Shown here one piece after another: positions 1 to 12,619 of a stretch of DNA of 64,000 nt (positions are counted from its first letter, which is position 1; each line of letters begins with the position of its first letter). Location: NCBI RefSeq assembly GCF_003286085.1, contig NW_020825289.1, forward strand, positions 22,470,001 through 22,534,000, written 5' to 3'. The position numbers and the translations under genes are program-made. Under the pieces are notes generated by a model, which saw only the letters and a list, made by a program, of their open reading frames with translations, did no database searches and was not told where the DNA came from. Origin of the DNA: Drosophila persimilis. Its lineage: Eukaryota > Arthropoda > Insecta > Diptera > Drosophilidae.

Positions 1-755
1 GCCATCGATAGCCCGTGTCCGTGTCCCCCACCGCTATTCCAGGTCCCCCACTTTTCCTGGTCCTGGCAGACGACACTTTTTGCAATTTATTTCCATTCTT
101 TGGCTGCGATTTGCATAAGCGCCAGTCAGCGGCAGTGCCGTACCAGTTCAAAGGACTCTCAGTCTCCACCGCGGAGGAGAAGCATCCAAAAGGAACAGAG
201 GAACAGATTAAGACAAATACAAATCAGTGCATAATTTTTCTATTAAACCATTTCGGGGGTCAGACAGACGGAGAGAGAGTGGCGAGTAGGCACTGCCCCC
301 CGTGGAACGTGCCACCTGCCACCTGGATCCCAGGCCAGTCCGCACGGCTGATGCCGATTCTGTCGAGTCCGCTTGTCGGTCACGTGCCACCCATCTATAG
401 GCACCGACTTTTGTCAGAGTTTGAGCCGAGAGACAGGCACGGACCATAGACACAGGACACGGGGACACGTTCCACTGTCACAGCTCGACTTTTCAATTTT
501 GGCGCAGTTTATATTCAATTTTTGGTCACTTTAATTTGATGGCCAGCCCACCACCCCCCTTAACAGATTGAATACTAGAGTACTCGTTGCACTATTGCCA
601 TAGTTTCTACCTCTCTATAGATCTCTCCTGCTCTCTCTGGTTCTCTATCCATCCATCCATTCCCTTGGCCATATGCAAATAGGTGCGAAAGTCGGGCGGC
701 GATTGAAATGAAATACACGGCAGAAATTAAATGAATACGTGGGACAAATGTTTCT

Positions 756-795
756 GTTGCTGCTGTCTGCTGCTGTCTGCTGCTGTCTGCTGCTG
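756..795. repeat. 10-bp tandem repeat, about three units
   Basis: The unit TGCTGCTGTC repeats about three times and ends in a partial unit. It looks like simple expansion in non-coding DNA. Confidence 0.8.
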
Positions 796-1046
796 GCTTT
801 ATATGTCATACATATTCAATAAAAAGCAAAAATGCAAATTTGCGAATTTCGAAAATGGAAAGTGATGGCAGAAACAGAAAAGCAGCATGCGACACAAACG
901 CAAACAATCGAGAAGCGATTTTGAGTCTGTCTCTGTCTCTGACTCTGGATTTTGCCCCCCTGAGGGGCAAATAGAAAGAGAGAAAGAGACAGAGGGCGAG
1001 AGCATAACTTTTCATTTCAGGAATCATCATCATCAGCATTCATAAC

Positions 1047-1066
1047 CACACACACACACACACACA
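1047..1066. repeat. (CA)n microsatellite, about 10 units
   Basis: An uninterrupted CA run in non-coding DNA. Confidence 0.85.
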
Positions 1067-4000
1067 GATACAGAGACACACGACATGTATCTTGATACTC
1101 GTACACATGTTCGACTTAACTCCTAACATGGGGCCAGCATTTGAAGACAGACATTGAGAAATATTTTGGAGCCAGAGACACGGCTCTCAGAAGCCGCCGT
1201 ATGGATACCCTGTCAAGCACACTACATGCATTTTGTTGTTGCTTTCCCGGGCATTCTCTTTGGCATTTGTCTCTTGTGCGTCTCAAGCCGAGCTTCAATG
1301 TGCACGCGGTGTCATGTGGGAGCCATTCAGTGCAAGGATGAGTTTCAGTCCAAGGGAGAGTTGTGGATCAATCATGGGAGCTCCAATTATGTAACCCTCT
1401 GGCAGAGGTGTATGAAACACTCGACTGCGTGGCAAATTAAGGCGAATTAAAGGAAATGTTAGAAGACACTCGAGAGTTAGTCGGAGCTACGACAAGTGTT
1501 TGACTGATGCTCCAATATGCTCTATACGACTCCATCCACTCGGCATGACTCGAGTCCATGGCCAGACTAATATTTGACTTGAAAACCTGAGCAAATATCG
1601 CATCTGAGAGTCGATCCACAGATCGTCGGATTGGCTGCTGTGCTCTCCTGGAGAGAACGATCTTTCAGTTCAATACCATGACCCTCCTCTCCCCACCCCT
1701 CTATCACCCAGCGCCATCCGTGTATTTCATCCAAAAGGTGGAGTGGGATATGATGGTAGCGTGTGGGGTGCTCATGCACATTCATAACTCGGCACGAAAT
1801 AAATAAGAAAAATTGTATACCGCATTGGGAGGGAGGGACGGAGAACTGTCGATGATATCAAATATCAAGTGCTGGCCATAAACAACTTGACCTTGGGCAC
1901 GTAGCAGAACCCCCCACACCTCCCTGGTGCTGTGGCAGGCAGCTAGCTCCATCGATGGCTGCAACAGCCGGAACTGAACCGAGCCGAACAGACGACGAGT
2001 TAAGACGAGTCGAAACGCTCCGATCCAATGCTCATCGATTACCAATTCACGTTCACACGTTCACAGAGAGCGAGGGCTCCGTCTCCGTTTGTCCATGGCT
2101 AGAAATCCGCTTTGGTCATGCTCATAAATGTGGCTAATTTGCAGCGCAACTATGCCGCACAATGGTCTGTGTGTCGACTGTGTGCCGATTGGCGATGCTT
2201 CTAAAACACCTTGCCCCTGGCACGTTGCCGAACTGTTGGCTGATTGAAATGCTGCCTCTCTGGCTCTGGTTTGCTTTCGGTTCGGTTCGCTTTTGCTTTG
2301 GCTTTGGTATTGGATTGGATTGGTTTGGTTTCGTTTTGCTAGGATGGGGTGAGAGAGAAGTCAAAATTGTACCAAAAACGTGATTCAGCTAAAGTTTCTT
2401 TAACATTTTTTGTGTTGGCTTCCTCCACTCCGAACCGAACAATGCCGGAATTCCGAATTTTGCAATAGTATCTTTTAGTATTTTTGGCACGCAATTGGAG
2501 CTTCTGCCATTACCCATTACCTGGTATCCTATTCCCCCTTTGGTTCGCTTCCAATCTCTGGACAATTAATTTCAGGAATCAGTAGATCCCATTCAAGGGA
2601 AATTGGATGCTGCTGCATCCCGAACGATGATGATGCCTCATTTGAGGCGGTCACTCGTTAAAAACAAAAATTCCCATAACCGAGAGTGGGTTTTCCCGTA
2701 ACAGGTACGATTCAGAGTACAATTACGAGTACGAGTACGAGTATTATATAGATTATTCGCTTCAACCATTTCACACACGAGACAGAGGCAGTAGAGGACG
2801 GAGGTCAAAGGCCACATATAATTTTAATAGAATTTCCATAACGATCACTTGCCACACAAGTGATGGGCCGATGTGGCGATGGGGCTTGGCTTGCAATAAA
2901 GCCAATTTACGCTCATCAAAACGAGGGGATCGGGGACCAAATTCATTTGAATGCCGCACCAATGACGGCGACTGACGACTGACGAAGGGGCGTGTGGTAA
3001 CCCATCGAATCATATCCGAAAAGTGCATAATTTGCAGCCTCCCCAGAGCATCCTAGGAATCCATAAAGCTCATGGCAGGCACAGCAATTACTTTGTCCCC
3101 AGTTTGGGGGTCGTTACATCTCTCCATGCCACTGCCCGTGGCACTGCTGCTCTGTTGTTCTTCTGCTGATGTGCAAGCGAACTTAATTACATAGATAAAA
3201 CACGGGTAGCACAGGACAAGACAAGCCCAAGCAACAAATAGATATCATAGAATATCAGAATATCAGAAATCAGAATATGGCCAATATGGGTTTCGTCTCG
3301 GTTAGAGGTGGGGTACAACCAGCTTTGGGGGGACCTTTCTGGTCTATACTCTATATTTTTGAGTATCGGGTATAAAAAGCTGGACTTGGATCGAGTGTCG
3401 AGCATGGAGCGGAGTGCAGCGAAGAGAAACCCAAGTAAAAAGCCATAAAAATGCGCATAAAGCGCACAAAACTGATTGAGAGTTTTACCCAGAGAGACGC
3501 ACACATAGATTCAAGTATCTCTGATTCATGTGTGAGTGTGTGAGCATTAAGGGACATCACGCCACAGCCAAAGAACATTAAAGGAAATTGACGCGGAAAC
3601 GAAGCGAATAAAATCTACCCGAACTACTGCCAGAGCCACAGCAACAGCCAAGTAGTCCGGCCAACAAGCAGTTTCCAGCTATCACCAAACACACCCATAC
3701 ACACACACACAGCCAGACACACAGACACACTGATAAGAGTCTCTTCCATCGACAGCATCGACAGAAAAGTGCTTACTTCATTACGCATAATTTCCCTCTG
3801 AGCCTTTTTCTTCTTTTTTCGTTATTCTTCTTCTTCATTCAGTTACAACATTTTCATTTCATTTTCATTTCTTTCCCCCTACCAACAAACACACACACAC
3901 ACGCCCCTCTCTCGGAATGACACACAGAAAATTGCCAAGAGAGTTGCTGCCACGCATCCTGAGAGGGGGGGTGGAGGGGTGGCAGTGTCTTGCCCTTGTC

Positions 4001-7000
4001 CTTGCCCCTTATCGTTGCCACTAAATGAACTACGAGGCAATGGCCCTGAGATAAGATGAGGGTGTCGACTGTGTCCCGAGTCCAGTATCCGCTGTGCGCA
4101 GTGTCCAGATGTCTGCAGAAGTCCGGCCACATGCCACATGTTGTTTCGTTGGGCAAAAAATTATGTGCTGATTGCAGTCGGCAGATAAGCGGAACGGAAT
4201 TAAACCCAAAGAAATTATGACCATGCGGGCGATTTGGCTGCGTTTCTCTATCTCTTGCGTGCCGTATTGTGGAGGGGAGCGGTGCGGAGGGATAGAGGAG
4301 TGCAGGCAGATACCCGAGAGATCTCATCGTCTGGCCTCACAGATAAGGGCTCTATTCTAAAGATATTTTCCATATTTTCGAAAAGATTTCCATTCCATAT
4401 CCGTAGATTCGAGAAGTGAATATCCCAGAGGAAAGTGGCATTGGAAAAGGATCATTTGAGACTTCCATGGAATGGAAAACTGGAAGAAAGTATCCGGGGA
4501 ACAAGTCATTTAGGTGATTCCGATGGCTCTTCTGATGAGAGACAGGCCAATCGACTGGCGGATACCCTCTAAAAGTCCTGCTTTCTCCACCTTCGCTTCC
4601 TGCTGCTGCTAGAAAGGGAACTTAAACCCAAACCTAAACCGCAGCTGTGTCAAAGATTTGCAAAAGTTGCATTGTAAAATGCAAAAATGGAGGGACCTCT
4701 TGCGGCAGGGGCAGGAGCAAGGCAAAGGCAGGAGCAGTTTCAAGGGGGATTTGGGGATGTAGCATCAGCGGCGTGTCTGCGTGTGAAAAGTGTGCGACGC
4801 AAGTGTGCGTTTAATAGCTCTGCGGCTGTCGGCTGTAGGTTGTCGACTGTCGGCTCTTGGCTAGCGGATGCTGTAGGGCCGGGGGGTGAGCTGCCTCGAA
4901 AGGGGTAAGACCCAATCTTGGGGGCTCTTTAACTTGAAAAGTACACAAGACAAGACCCTGGCCGACACACATACACATGGGGCACAGCGGAGCAGAGAAG
5001 CGGCTGAGGAGATCGAGAGCCGGAGCTGGAGCTGGAGCTGGAGACGGAGAAAGTTTTCTCTACGTCTTGGCCGGGGCCTGGCTTTTGCGGCTAAGATGAG
5101 AGTTTTAGTTGTTGCTTTTGGATGTAGGTTTTGTTTTTGTTGTTGCTGTGGATGTTTCAGCTTCGGCTTTGGCTTTTGCTTTGTCTCACTTCCACTTGTC
5201 TATCGCTGACTGTCTGTCGCTTGTTTCTTCTTCTTGGACTTTTTTGCCCATCGCCTCTGTCTGCGTGTTTTGTCTTCAGCTGTTTTGGGGCACGCTCTTT
5301 CTTGGGTTATTATAGCAAATTATTTGTTTTGACTTTTAGTTTTTGCCGTCAACTGAAAGTGGGAGTGGGAGTGAGAGGGGAAAAGAAGGAGGAGGCATTG
5401 TTTGTGTGGCTTGTAGCAGTGCCCCAACTGCTGCTGCTGTTGCTGCTGTTGCTGCCGCTTCCCAGCTGCGTCAAATTACCGCCTTTGTCTTTGTCTTTGC
5501 CTTGCGTGCGGCTTCCCGCCTTCTCTCTCTCTCTCTGGCTGTCATTTCTCATATCTGAGGAAATCTGCCTTTGGATTTCCCCTTTCGTTCATCTTCAATC
5601 TCCATTCTTCTCCATTAGTTTGTGGCTTACGGAAGGTGCTCTCGCTCTTTAATTAACCCCCCCACCACACCCCTCCCATCTGCCCTTCAATTCCCCGGCA
5701 ACATTTATAGTTGTCACTTGCCACAAATTTCCATTCGAGTGGCATGGCAATGACAAACCGCTTCAGCGGAAAAAGGTAACATCACGCATACGCCGCGTTA
5801 ATACAACCCCATCCCGCTCTCTCTGAGTGTGTGTGTGTACTTATGTAATTATAAGAGTGAGGGGTAAGATAGAGAGAGAGGGGGGTGGTATGGCCACAGC
5901 AGAAGAAAAACCATAAATTATGCTTTTTGTTTGCTCAAATCCTTGGCATCGTAAGAAAGGGTACGCTCCCAAGGATACGGATGCACAGATACCACACACA
6001 TACATAAGAACAGATGCAGGTACAGATACACAGATAAATTTGTTAAGTGTTTTAATTAATTTACGAAACGAGTGCATTTGTTGTTTCGACTTTAAAGTTG
6101 CGACAAAGCGGCAGAGCAGAATCCTTTGCCCTTCCCTCACACCCTCTCACCGAAAGCAAAACAACAAATAAATATAACAAGTAAACAGTGTAAATTTTGC
6201 CCCTACCCCTGCCCCATGTGGCAAGCAGATTTGCAGACAACGAACAAATAAGCTTTGGCAACAACTTTGAAGCGTTGCAGAAGGGGGCAGCGGTGGGGCA
6301 GGAGAGCAACAAGAGGGGCAACAGAAAGAGCCACGAAACTGCAAAACTCATTGCACTTTAAATTGAAATCAGTGCAAAAGATACAAAAGGTTACCGCAAC
6401 GAGTCCATGCCCCGCAGTCAGTGCTTCCAGTCCTTGCCCCAACTCTGTAGCTGCCGCTGGCTGTGTGTGTTGCAAGTTGATTCTTTTTCCGGCTGCCTTT
6501 TTTTTAGCGTGCGCGCATTTTGCGGTTGACAGTTGACACAGTGCTCTGTGGCAGAGTGGCAGAGTGGTATTGCCAGGAGGAGCTGCAACAGGAAAGGGTG
6601 CCAATGCTCCTGCCCTACTCTCTCCTCTCTCCATTCCCCTACTATCCAGTGAGGAGTAGCAGCAGTGGCACTTGTCTGGCAATTGGTTTTTGGTAAATTT
6701 TGCACTGTTTAAGCTCTAAAATGCAGCCATTAAAATGTGCTTTCCTGTCCCCTTGTGCCCCCCCCCCGTATGCCTTCTGGCCACTTCTGTGTGTGTCCTC
6801 ATTACGTTTGCGCATTTGCCATATTGGCTTTAAATATTTAAGCGCCTAGCATTTGTTGTAAACGTTAATTGAAGTCAAATACAACGTGACTGCAGAGGCA
6901 GCGGGCAGTAGGCATGAGGCAGCTGGTATGTGGAATGGCAGATGAAGCAGCGTATGCGGGGGCTCCCACTTCCACTCCCACTCTCAATCGCCCCATCATT

Positions 7001-10000
7001 ATCATAGACGGAATCTACTAGCCCATCGCTGACCATCGATCAAGAGATTTACGGAATGCAATAAACCACGCAACAAGCAACGAGAAAACAAACACAACTT
7101 TCACCCAAAAAAAAAAACAGAAACTGGTTCGCCAAATATTACCTCATAGCAGCCGTAGCTGGAAGTCGTGAAAGATTCAAATAAATCGGAGATTCAGAGA
7201 GATTAACGGAGACACACAAAAGGTAATTAGAGAGAGAGAGAGAGAAAGGCACTCTGGGGATGTGGGATGACGGATTCTGCCTCGTTCTGTCTCTTCTAGA
7301 GAGAATGTGATGCGGGTCTGCTCACTGAGTCACTTCTATCGTGGAAAACGAATCAATCTGAACCCCTGGAAACCTCTTCCCCACTCCACAATGCCAATCC
7401 CCAGTTCATTGCACAAAAGGCAAAGCCGCAAACAAAATAAAATTATTGTAAAAAAAGATACAGATAGACAGAGAGGGAGAGAGGCAGAACTTTATCTCCG
7501 CTTAGCCATAATATAAATTATGAACTTTTGTTTAAAACCGCAGCAGCAGCAGCCGGAGGAAAAATGAAGATTGAAAATCAAAGCTGGAAAAATCCGATCC
7601 ACGGATACCCAGGGTTGGGCATCAAGAGTATGCGGATAGAGGCAGAGTTACTCCTGTGTTAATCTGCAGATAAGGCGGCAGTCACGTGTGTGTGTCATGG
7701 CATATCCTGGACACAGGGAGTGGCCTCTCCGATTGAGTATTTATGCGCTCATTTGAAAACCATCAACAATAATTTTATTGTGCTTCCCGTCTCCATTTGG
7801 CATTTGTTTGGGGCCTGGCTTTTGTGCGAAATTCGAATGTGAATTTGAATCTGAATCCACAATGAGCAGTTTTGGTGCTGGCTTTGTGTTGTTGCTGTTG
7901 CTGCCAGAGGCATTGAACTGTAATGGCCAGAACCGAAAAGCAAGCACACAAGACGGTAAAAAAAAAAAGGGAGAGGGGCACAGTTTCCCACTGCTCAAGG
8001 CCTGGCCCCAGCGAAGGCCCTAGCAGAGACGCTGATTTATAGCAGTTAAAAAGTTATTAAAACAATTTTAGCCGCAATTAGTGGGGGGACTTAATGGCAG
8101 TGACACAATTACCGTGGCTCGGACCGCCAGACCTCATTCCTCATTCCTCCATTAGATTTTCGTGTCTTTTCGGGGCCACGTTCTGCTTAGTCTTTAGTCG
8201 AGTCGATGATTCGATTGAATCGAGTCAATCGAACGGGGCTATCATCCCATTGAATGGATCTCATTTTCGGGGTGACAATTTAATAAGCCAGAAGATTGGC
8301 TGCCACAGGTGCTGGCTGCCCTGCAGCACCACCAACTCTCTCTCTGTGCGCCTCTGGATTTATCTTTGTGTCCGTGTATCTGTGTCTCCTGTCTGTCGGT
8401 CTGTGCAGTCTTTCGAGATTCGTTTGGCAACTTGTTTTGCGACTCTAGTCTGTTTATTTTCTGCTACTTCTGTGGTTGCTGCTGCTGCCTCTTCTGTTGT
8501 TGCTGATGCATTTTGCCGGCTCATTTCAACTTGGCCCGAATGCATTCTTCATACAAACATAGATACGACACACAGACATGTGCATAGATGGAGGGGCATG
8601 GGGCAACGACAGGCAGCCGCAATTTGTTTGGGGAATGGGGCATGGAACTGGCTTCAGCCCGTCTTCCTTTCCTTGGACTGTGGCAAAATTTTGCTTTATT
8701 GGCTTTATTGACTATTGGCAAGTTCTTTCTTCAGGTCTCCCCTCCCCCTCCCCCTCTGCCTCCCCACTGATTGCAGGGTATCCCCCGATTCATTTTCCCC
8801 GATTTCTGCTGGCCGCTGTGTTTATTCTCTTACAAAAATAAATAAACCCAAGACATGGGCCCGAATCAGTGAAAGATTCCGCGGGCCAGCAGGACAGAGC
8901 AAAGCCATGAGGCACCGTAAAACTGGAAAGTTGTTTGGTCAGTTTTACTACTTGCAACAGCCGCCACACAGTCACAGTCACAGCATTTAGTGTCGAGTGA
9001 CGGAGTGTTGCAGTAGCGAGGTGTCGCGGAGACCTGGTTGTTTGGGTTTTCTTTGAGGGAAAACTTATGGAAAAATCACTCAATTTACCGGCAGCAGCAG
9101 CAGCTGCAGAATTGCAGCGAAATGTGTGTCACGTGCGGAGATGCGTGCCACAACATCCAAAACTGGATTCTGTCCCAAGAACCAAGATCGGAGAGCGTCT
9201 CCCTCTCTCTCTCTCTCTCTGCTTCCATGCCACTCTTTAGATGAATATCTCCAGCTCTGAGAGAGTCGCTCGCTGTGTTAGAGATTCAGAAACAGGCCTC
9301 GAGACCTCGAAGTTCTGTGCCACTCGAGTATTTTCTGGGTCTTTGTGGCTGCTTTTCCATTGGTTTTCGGTTTAAATCTGGTTTTTGTGTCTGTCTCTCT
9401 CTTCCTCTCTGATTTGTTGTTTTGTTGTTTTCTGCTTCGGCTTCAGATTGTTTCTTTTTTGGATTTGCATGAGGCTGCAAGTTGACACTGAAGTTGAATC
9501 ATCGATATCTTGCAGATCCTTTTTTGCAGTGCAAAATTTCGTATATTTTGGGGGTTTTTGGACGCTGGTGAACTGGTTTTTGGGCTGCGACTGGAAACAT
9601 TTCAGTGTCAGCCGCGTAGTACGTCCGTTCATTCAGTTCAATTAGCTCGCCAGAGGGAAAGAAAGAAAAGAAGCCATAATAATTAAGACGTTGGTGGAAT
9701 CCAAATGTTGTTTCGGCCAAATTGCTTTTGATTTATGCCTCATGTCGTAGATGGGGGCATAGAGTGGAGTGGCTTGGCTCTGGCTCTTAAAGCCAAATTT
9801 TTGACGAGCTGCAAGCGTTAACCTTAGGAGATACACTCGCACAAAGATACAGAGATAAACATATACAGATACAAAGATACAAAGGCAAAAGTGAAAGTAG
9901 CCGAAAAAAAGAAGAAGAAAATGAAGAAACTTGCACTCTGTCGATCTCTGTCTCTCTCCCAATCGCTGACGTATCCCTCTCTGTCTCTGTCTCTAAAGTG

Positions 10001-12062
10001 ATTTTATTACCACTTTTGCTGCTTCTTTTGTCTCTGTTTCTGCTGTGCCTTTTGTTTTCGCTTTTGTTTTTGGATACCCTCTCAAAGGAGGGGTATCTCT
10101 GCTCTGCAGAAAGAAGAGCGCTAGCCAAGGAAGGACCTTCTTTTTGCATACAAATTAAAACATAAACGATCCATCGGATTTATCCAGAAAACAAGCAAAA
10201 AATCAATTCAGAAATCCCACTAAACAATCTGCAAGATCTGCAAGAGTATATTTGCCTTCGCGTTTCTTTCTTTGGTTTCAAAAACAAAACAAAAAATAAA
10301 TGCTAAGAAACACAAAAATCAAACTTAATCAAAAGGCTACAAAAAATGAATACAACGATTTATATGTAGTGGCGGAGCAACGTGAGTTTTGGCCTCACGT
10401 TTCCTCTTTATTGCCTCTGCGGCGGAGACGGATTCGTTGTTTCTGCTTTTTCATGCCCGCTTTTGTTGCCTGCTTTTCATTTGGAGCTCCGTTTGGGCCG
10501 CTTTGTTGTTTTGTCGTTCGGTTATTTAATGATTTAAAGATTATGCACGGTCCACCAGGTCCAGAGACCCTTTTACCCTGGAGCCAACACTCCTGGCCTC
10601 CGCTGGAGGGGACTGGAACTGGACTCAGCGCCTCTCTCTCCCTCTCTCTGCCTTTACCCCTGCTTTTTTCGGTGGCTGCCATAAGCTGCAAAAACTTTCG
10701 CTTTTTTTATACCTTTCTGGGGCCAAAAGAGTGGCGGGTGCGGTGAGGAGGGTAAGGGAGTTGTGTAATGTTAATTTTGGGACGAAGGCTGAGAAGGTGT
10801 TAAAATTGCAGATAATGACTGCGGTTTGTTGTTGCTTTTTTGTTGGATCGGATCTCTCTCTCAAGTCCTCATCCACAACATCTGATTGAAGCGGGTATGG
10901 GGGAGGATGGACTGCTGTTTACACTCGAATGGAAAGGAATCTCTATTTAGCGACCCAATTAGTGAGCGGTGCAGTGGAAGTCCAAGCCCCCTCTCACTGG
11001 ACGGGCGCAGCCACTCGAAGGAGGTATTGCCACGTGGTTTTCCCGCTCTTTCATCATATCCTGCTGATCATCTAAGCAGCCAAGCAGCGGATATGTCTCT
11101 TAGATCCATGTGGCTCTTATGAAGAAAGATTGACCTGAGGGGGAATATCTACCATCAATAAAATTGACAGTAAATGTTTGGCAGAATATGAAATGGGGAA
11201 TCGGAGAAACTCCAAACTATGCTAATCGAGGGCAGAGTATTTGCCGCACACTTCCACACCCCCACCCCCACCCCCACTCGGAGACAAAGGCAGCTAAAGA
11301 GAGAGACAGACGGTGCGGTGTTGTCTCTGACACAGTTTTGCAATTGTTCAATGGGCAAACACAATTAAAATTGTGAGACACGACTTGCTCTAGACGCTGC
11401 TGCTGCTACCGTTGTCGTTGTTGTTGTTGGAGCCACAGAAATGTCAAATGTTCATAGCGATTCTCGCCGAGTCGTTGAGTGAGAGCGGGGAGGGGAGGTG
11501 CAGAGATTTGGCCATATAATGAGACGTTTAGGCGAGCCATTAGACAGACAGCGCGCGCATCCGTCAGATACAGCCGTAGCTACAGCTACATCTATAGCAA
11601 CAGCTACAGTGACATAGGGAGGGAGGAAAGAAAGAAAAAACGAGCTGCAGATACGAACGAGAAGTACACGCGGGGCATCGATTATTCGGTTCGAGTTCGG
11701 TTCAGAGGAAAAACTGGTTCTTCTACCATGGCGATTACTGTTTCAACCGATAAATGCGTGGGAAACCGCAACTAAGGCAATCCGCTAGCTGGTTCGCTTA
11801 CCTATGGATAAAGTATCTGTATCTGAGGCTCCAATGGCCCCCCTAAAAAGAGCCGTCTGCTTCTATATTTACTTCTAGATCTGCAATTACAGATAAACCA
11901 GAACTCATTATAATAAAAATGAGTTATTAAAACCCCAAAAAACGTTTCGCCGAAATCTAGCCCTCCGCCAGAGAGTAATGGGGCTTCAACCACCGACCAT
12001 CAACCTCCTGGGGTTTCGGGTTGAACTTTAGATTAAAGAATACTCCTCTCGGCTTCCCTTAC

Positions 12063-12096
12063 CTTGTGCTTTTTTCTCTTGTTAATTTCTTGGAAG
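12063..12096 (-). CDS. Candidate 34-nt exon of the low-complexity protein gene
   Basis: On the minus strand an acceptor (TTGACAG) precedes 34 nt that end in a strong donor (CACAAG followed by GTAAGG). A TTAAT branch-like site lies upstream. The exon to its right ends in phase 2 at 12,620. One base of this exon completes that codon, and 33 more bases stay open, encoding a basic peptide (S-FQEINKRKKHK) and ending in phase 0. Phase, strand and splice sites all agree, but a 34-nt match can occur by chance and no further downstream exon was found to confirm it. Confidence 0.3.
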
Positions 12097-12619
12097 CTGT
12101 CAACGATGAGAATTAATTTTTACACCAAAAACATAGTCTGTCTTCCTGGTCGAAGAGGAGTATGAGGGGAAGTTGCATGTGGAACAGGAGGAGGAGGAGT
12201 ATGAGGAGCATCAAATCATGCAAGAAATTTGTTACTGACATAAAAATTACCATCATTATAGTGTCTGAGGCATACAATCCCCCATACCCCATAGCGAGAC
12301 GAATACAAAACACGAAACAGGAAGACACAACATACATACGAGTGTACGGACAGCGGGGCAAAAGGCAATGTGTGTTAATAGAAAATGTCGAAATAGAAGA
12401 GGAGGAGCGAAACCCGAGACGGGGACCATGCCACGACAAAGGAGGCATGAATGGAGGAGAAGAAGACGTGGCCAGAGAATGGACAGACGGATAAATGGAT
12501 GGATGGCTGCTGGGTGATCGATGGTGCCTAAGGTGGAGGTAACACCGGGAAGAGTTGGGTATCGGGACCTGGGAGCTGGAAGAGATTCACGAAAGAGGGG
12601 AAAAAGAGAAGAGACTCAC

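Larger units (their letters stand above)
1..12062. other. Non-coding region, probably intron or downstream part of the minus-strand gene
   Basis: I see no convincing exon, RNA gene or transposon here. Long open frames exist but are T-rich, CT-rich or simple-sequence translations without codon structure. The DNA holds many short repeats (CA, CT, GA, TGC) and T-rich or A-rich tracts typical of Drosophila introns. The minus-strand gene ending its visible exon at 12,620 has an unfinished reading frame, so its remaining exons lie here unrecognised or beyond the left edge. A minus-strand donor-like site sits near 11,800 (ATAG followed by GTAAGCG), but no exon could be paired with it. Confidence 0.55.

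Noticed and set aside
8094-8711. 205-codon plus-strand frame.
   Set aside because: T-rich and repeat-like composition, open frames on both strands, no splice context.
11800-11900. Minus-strand exon ending at ATAG/GTAAGCG.
   Set aside because: The best acceptor gives an immediate TAG in the expected phase; other acceptors are unsupported.
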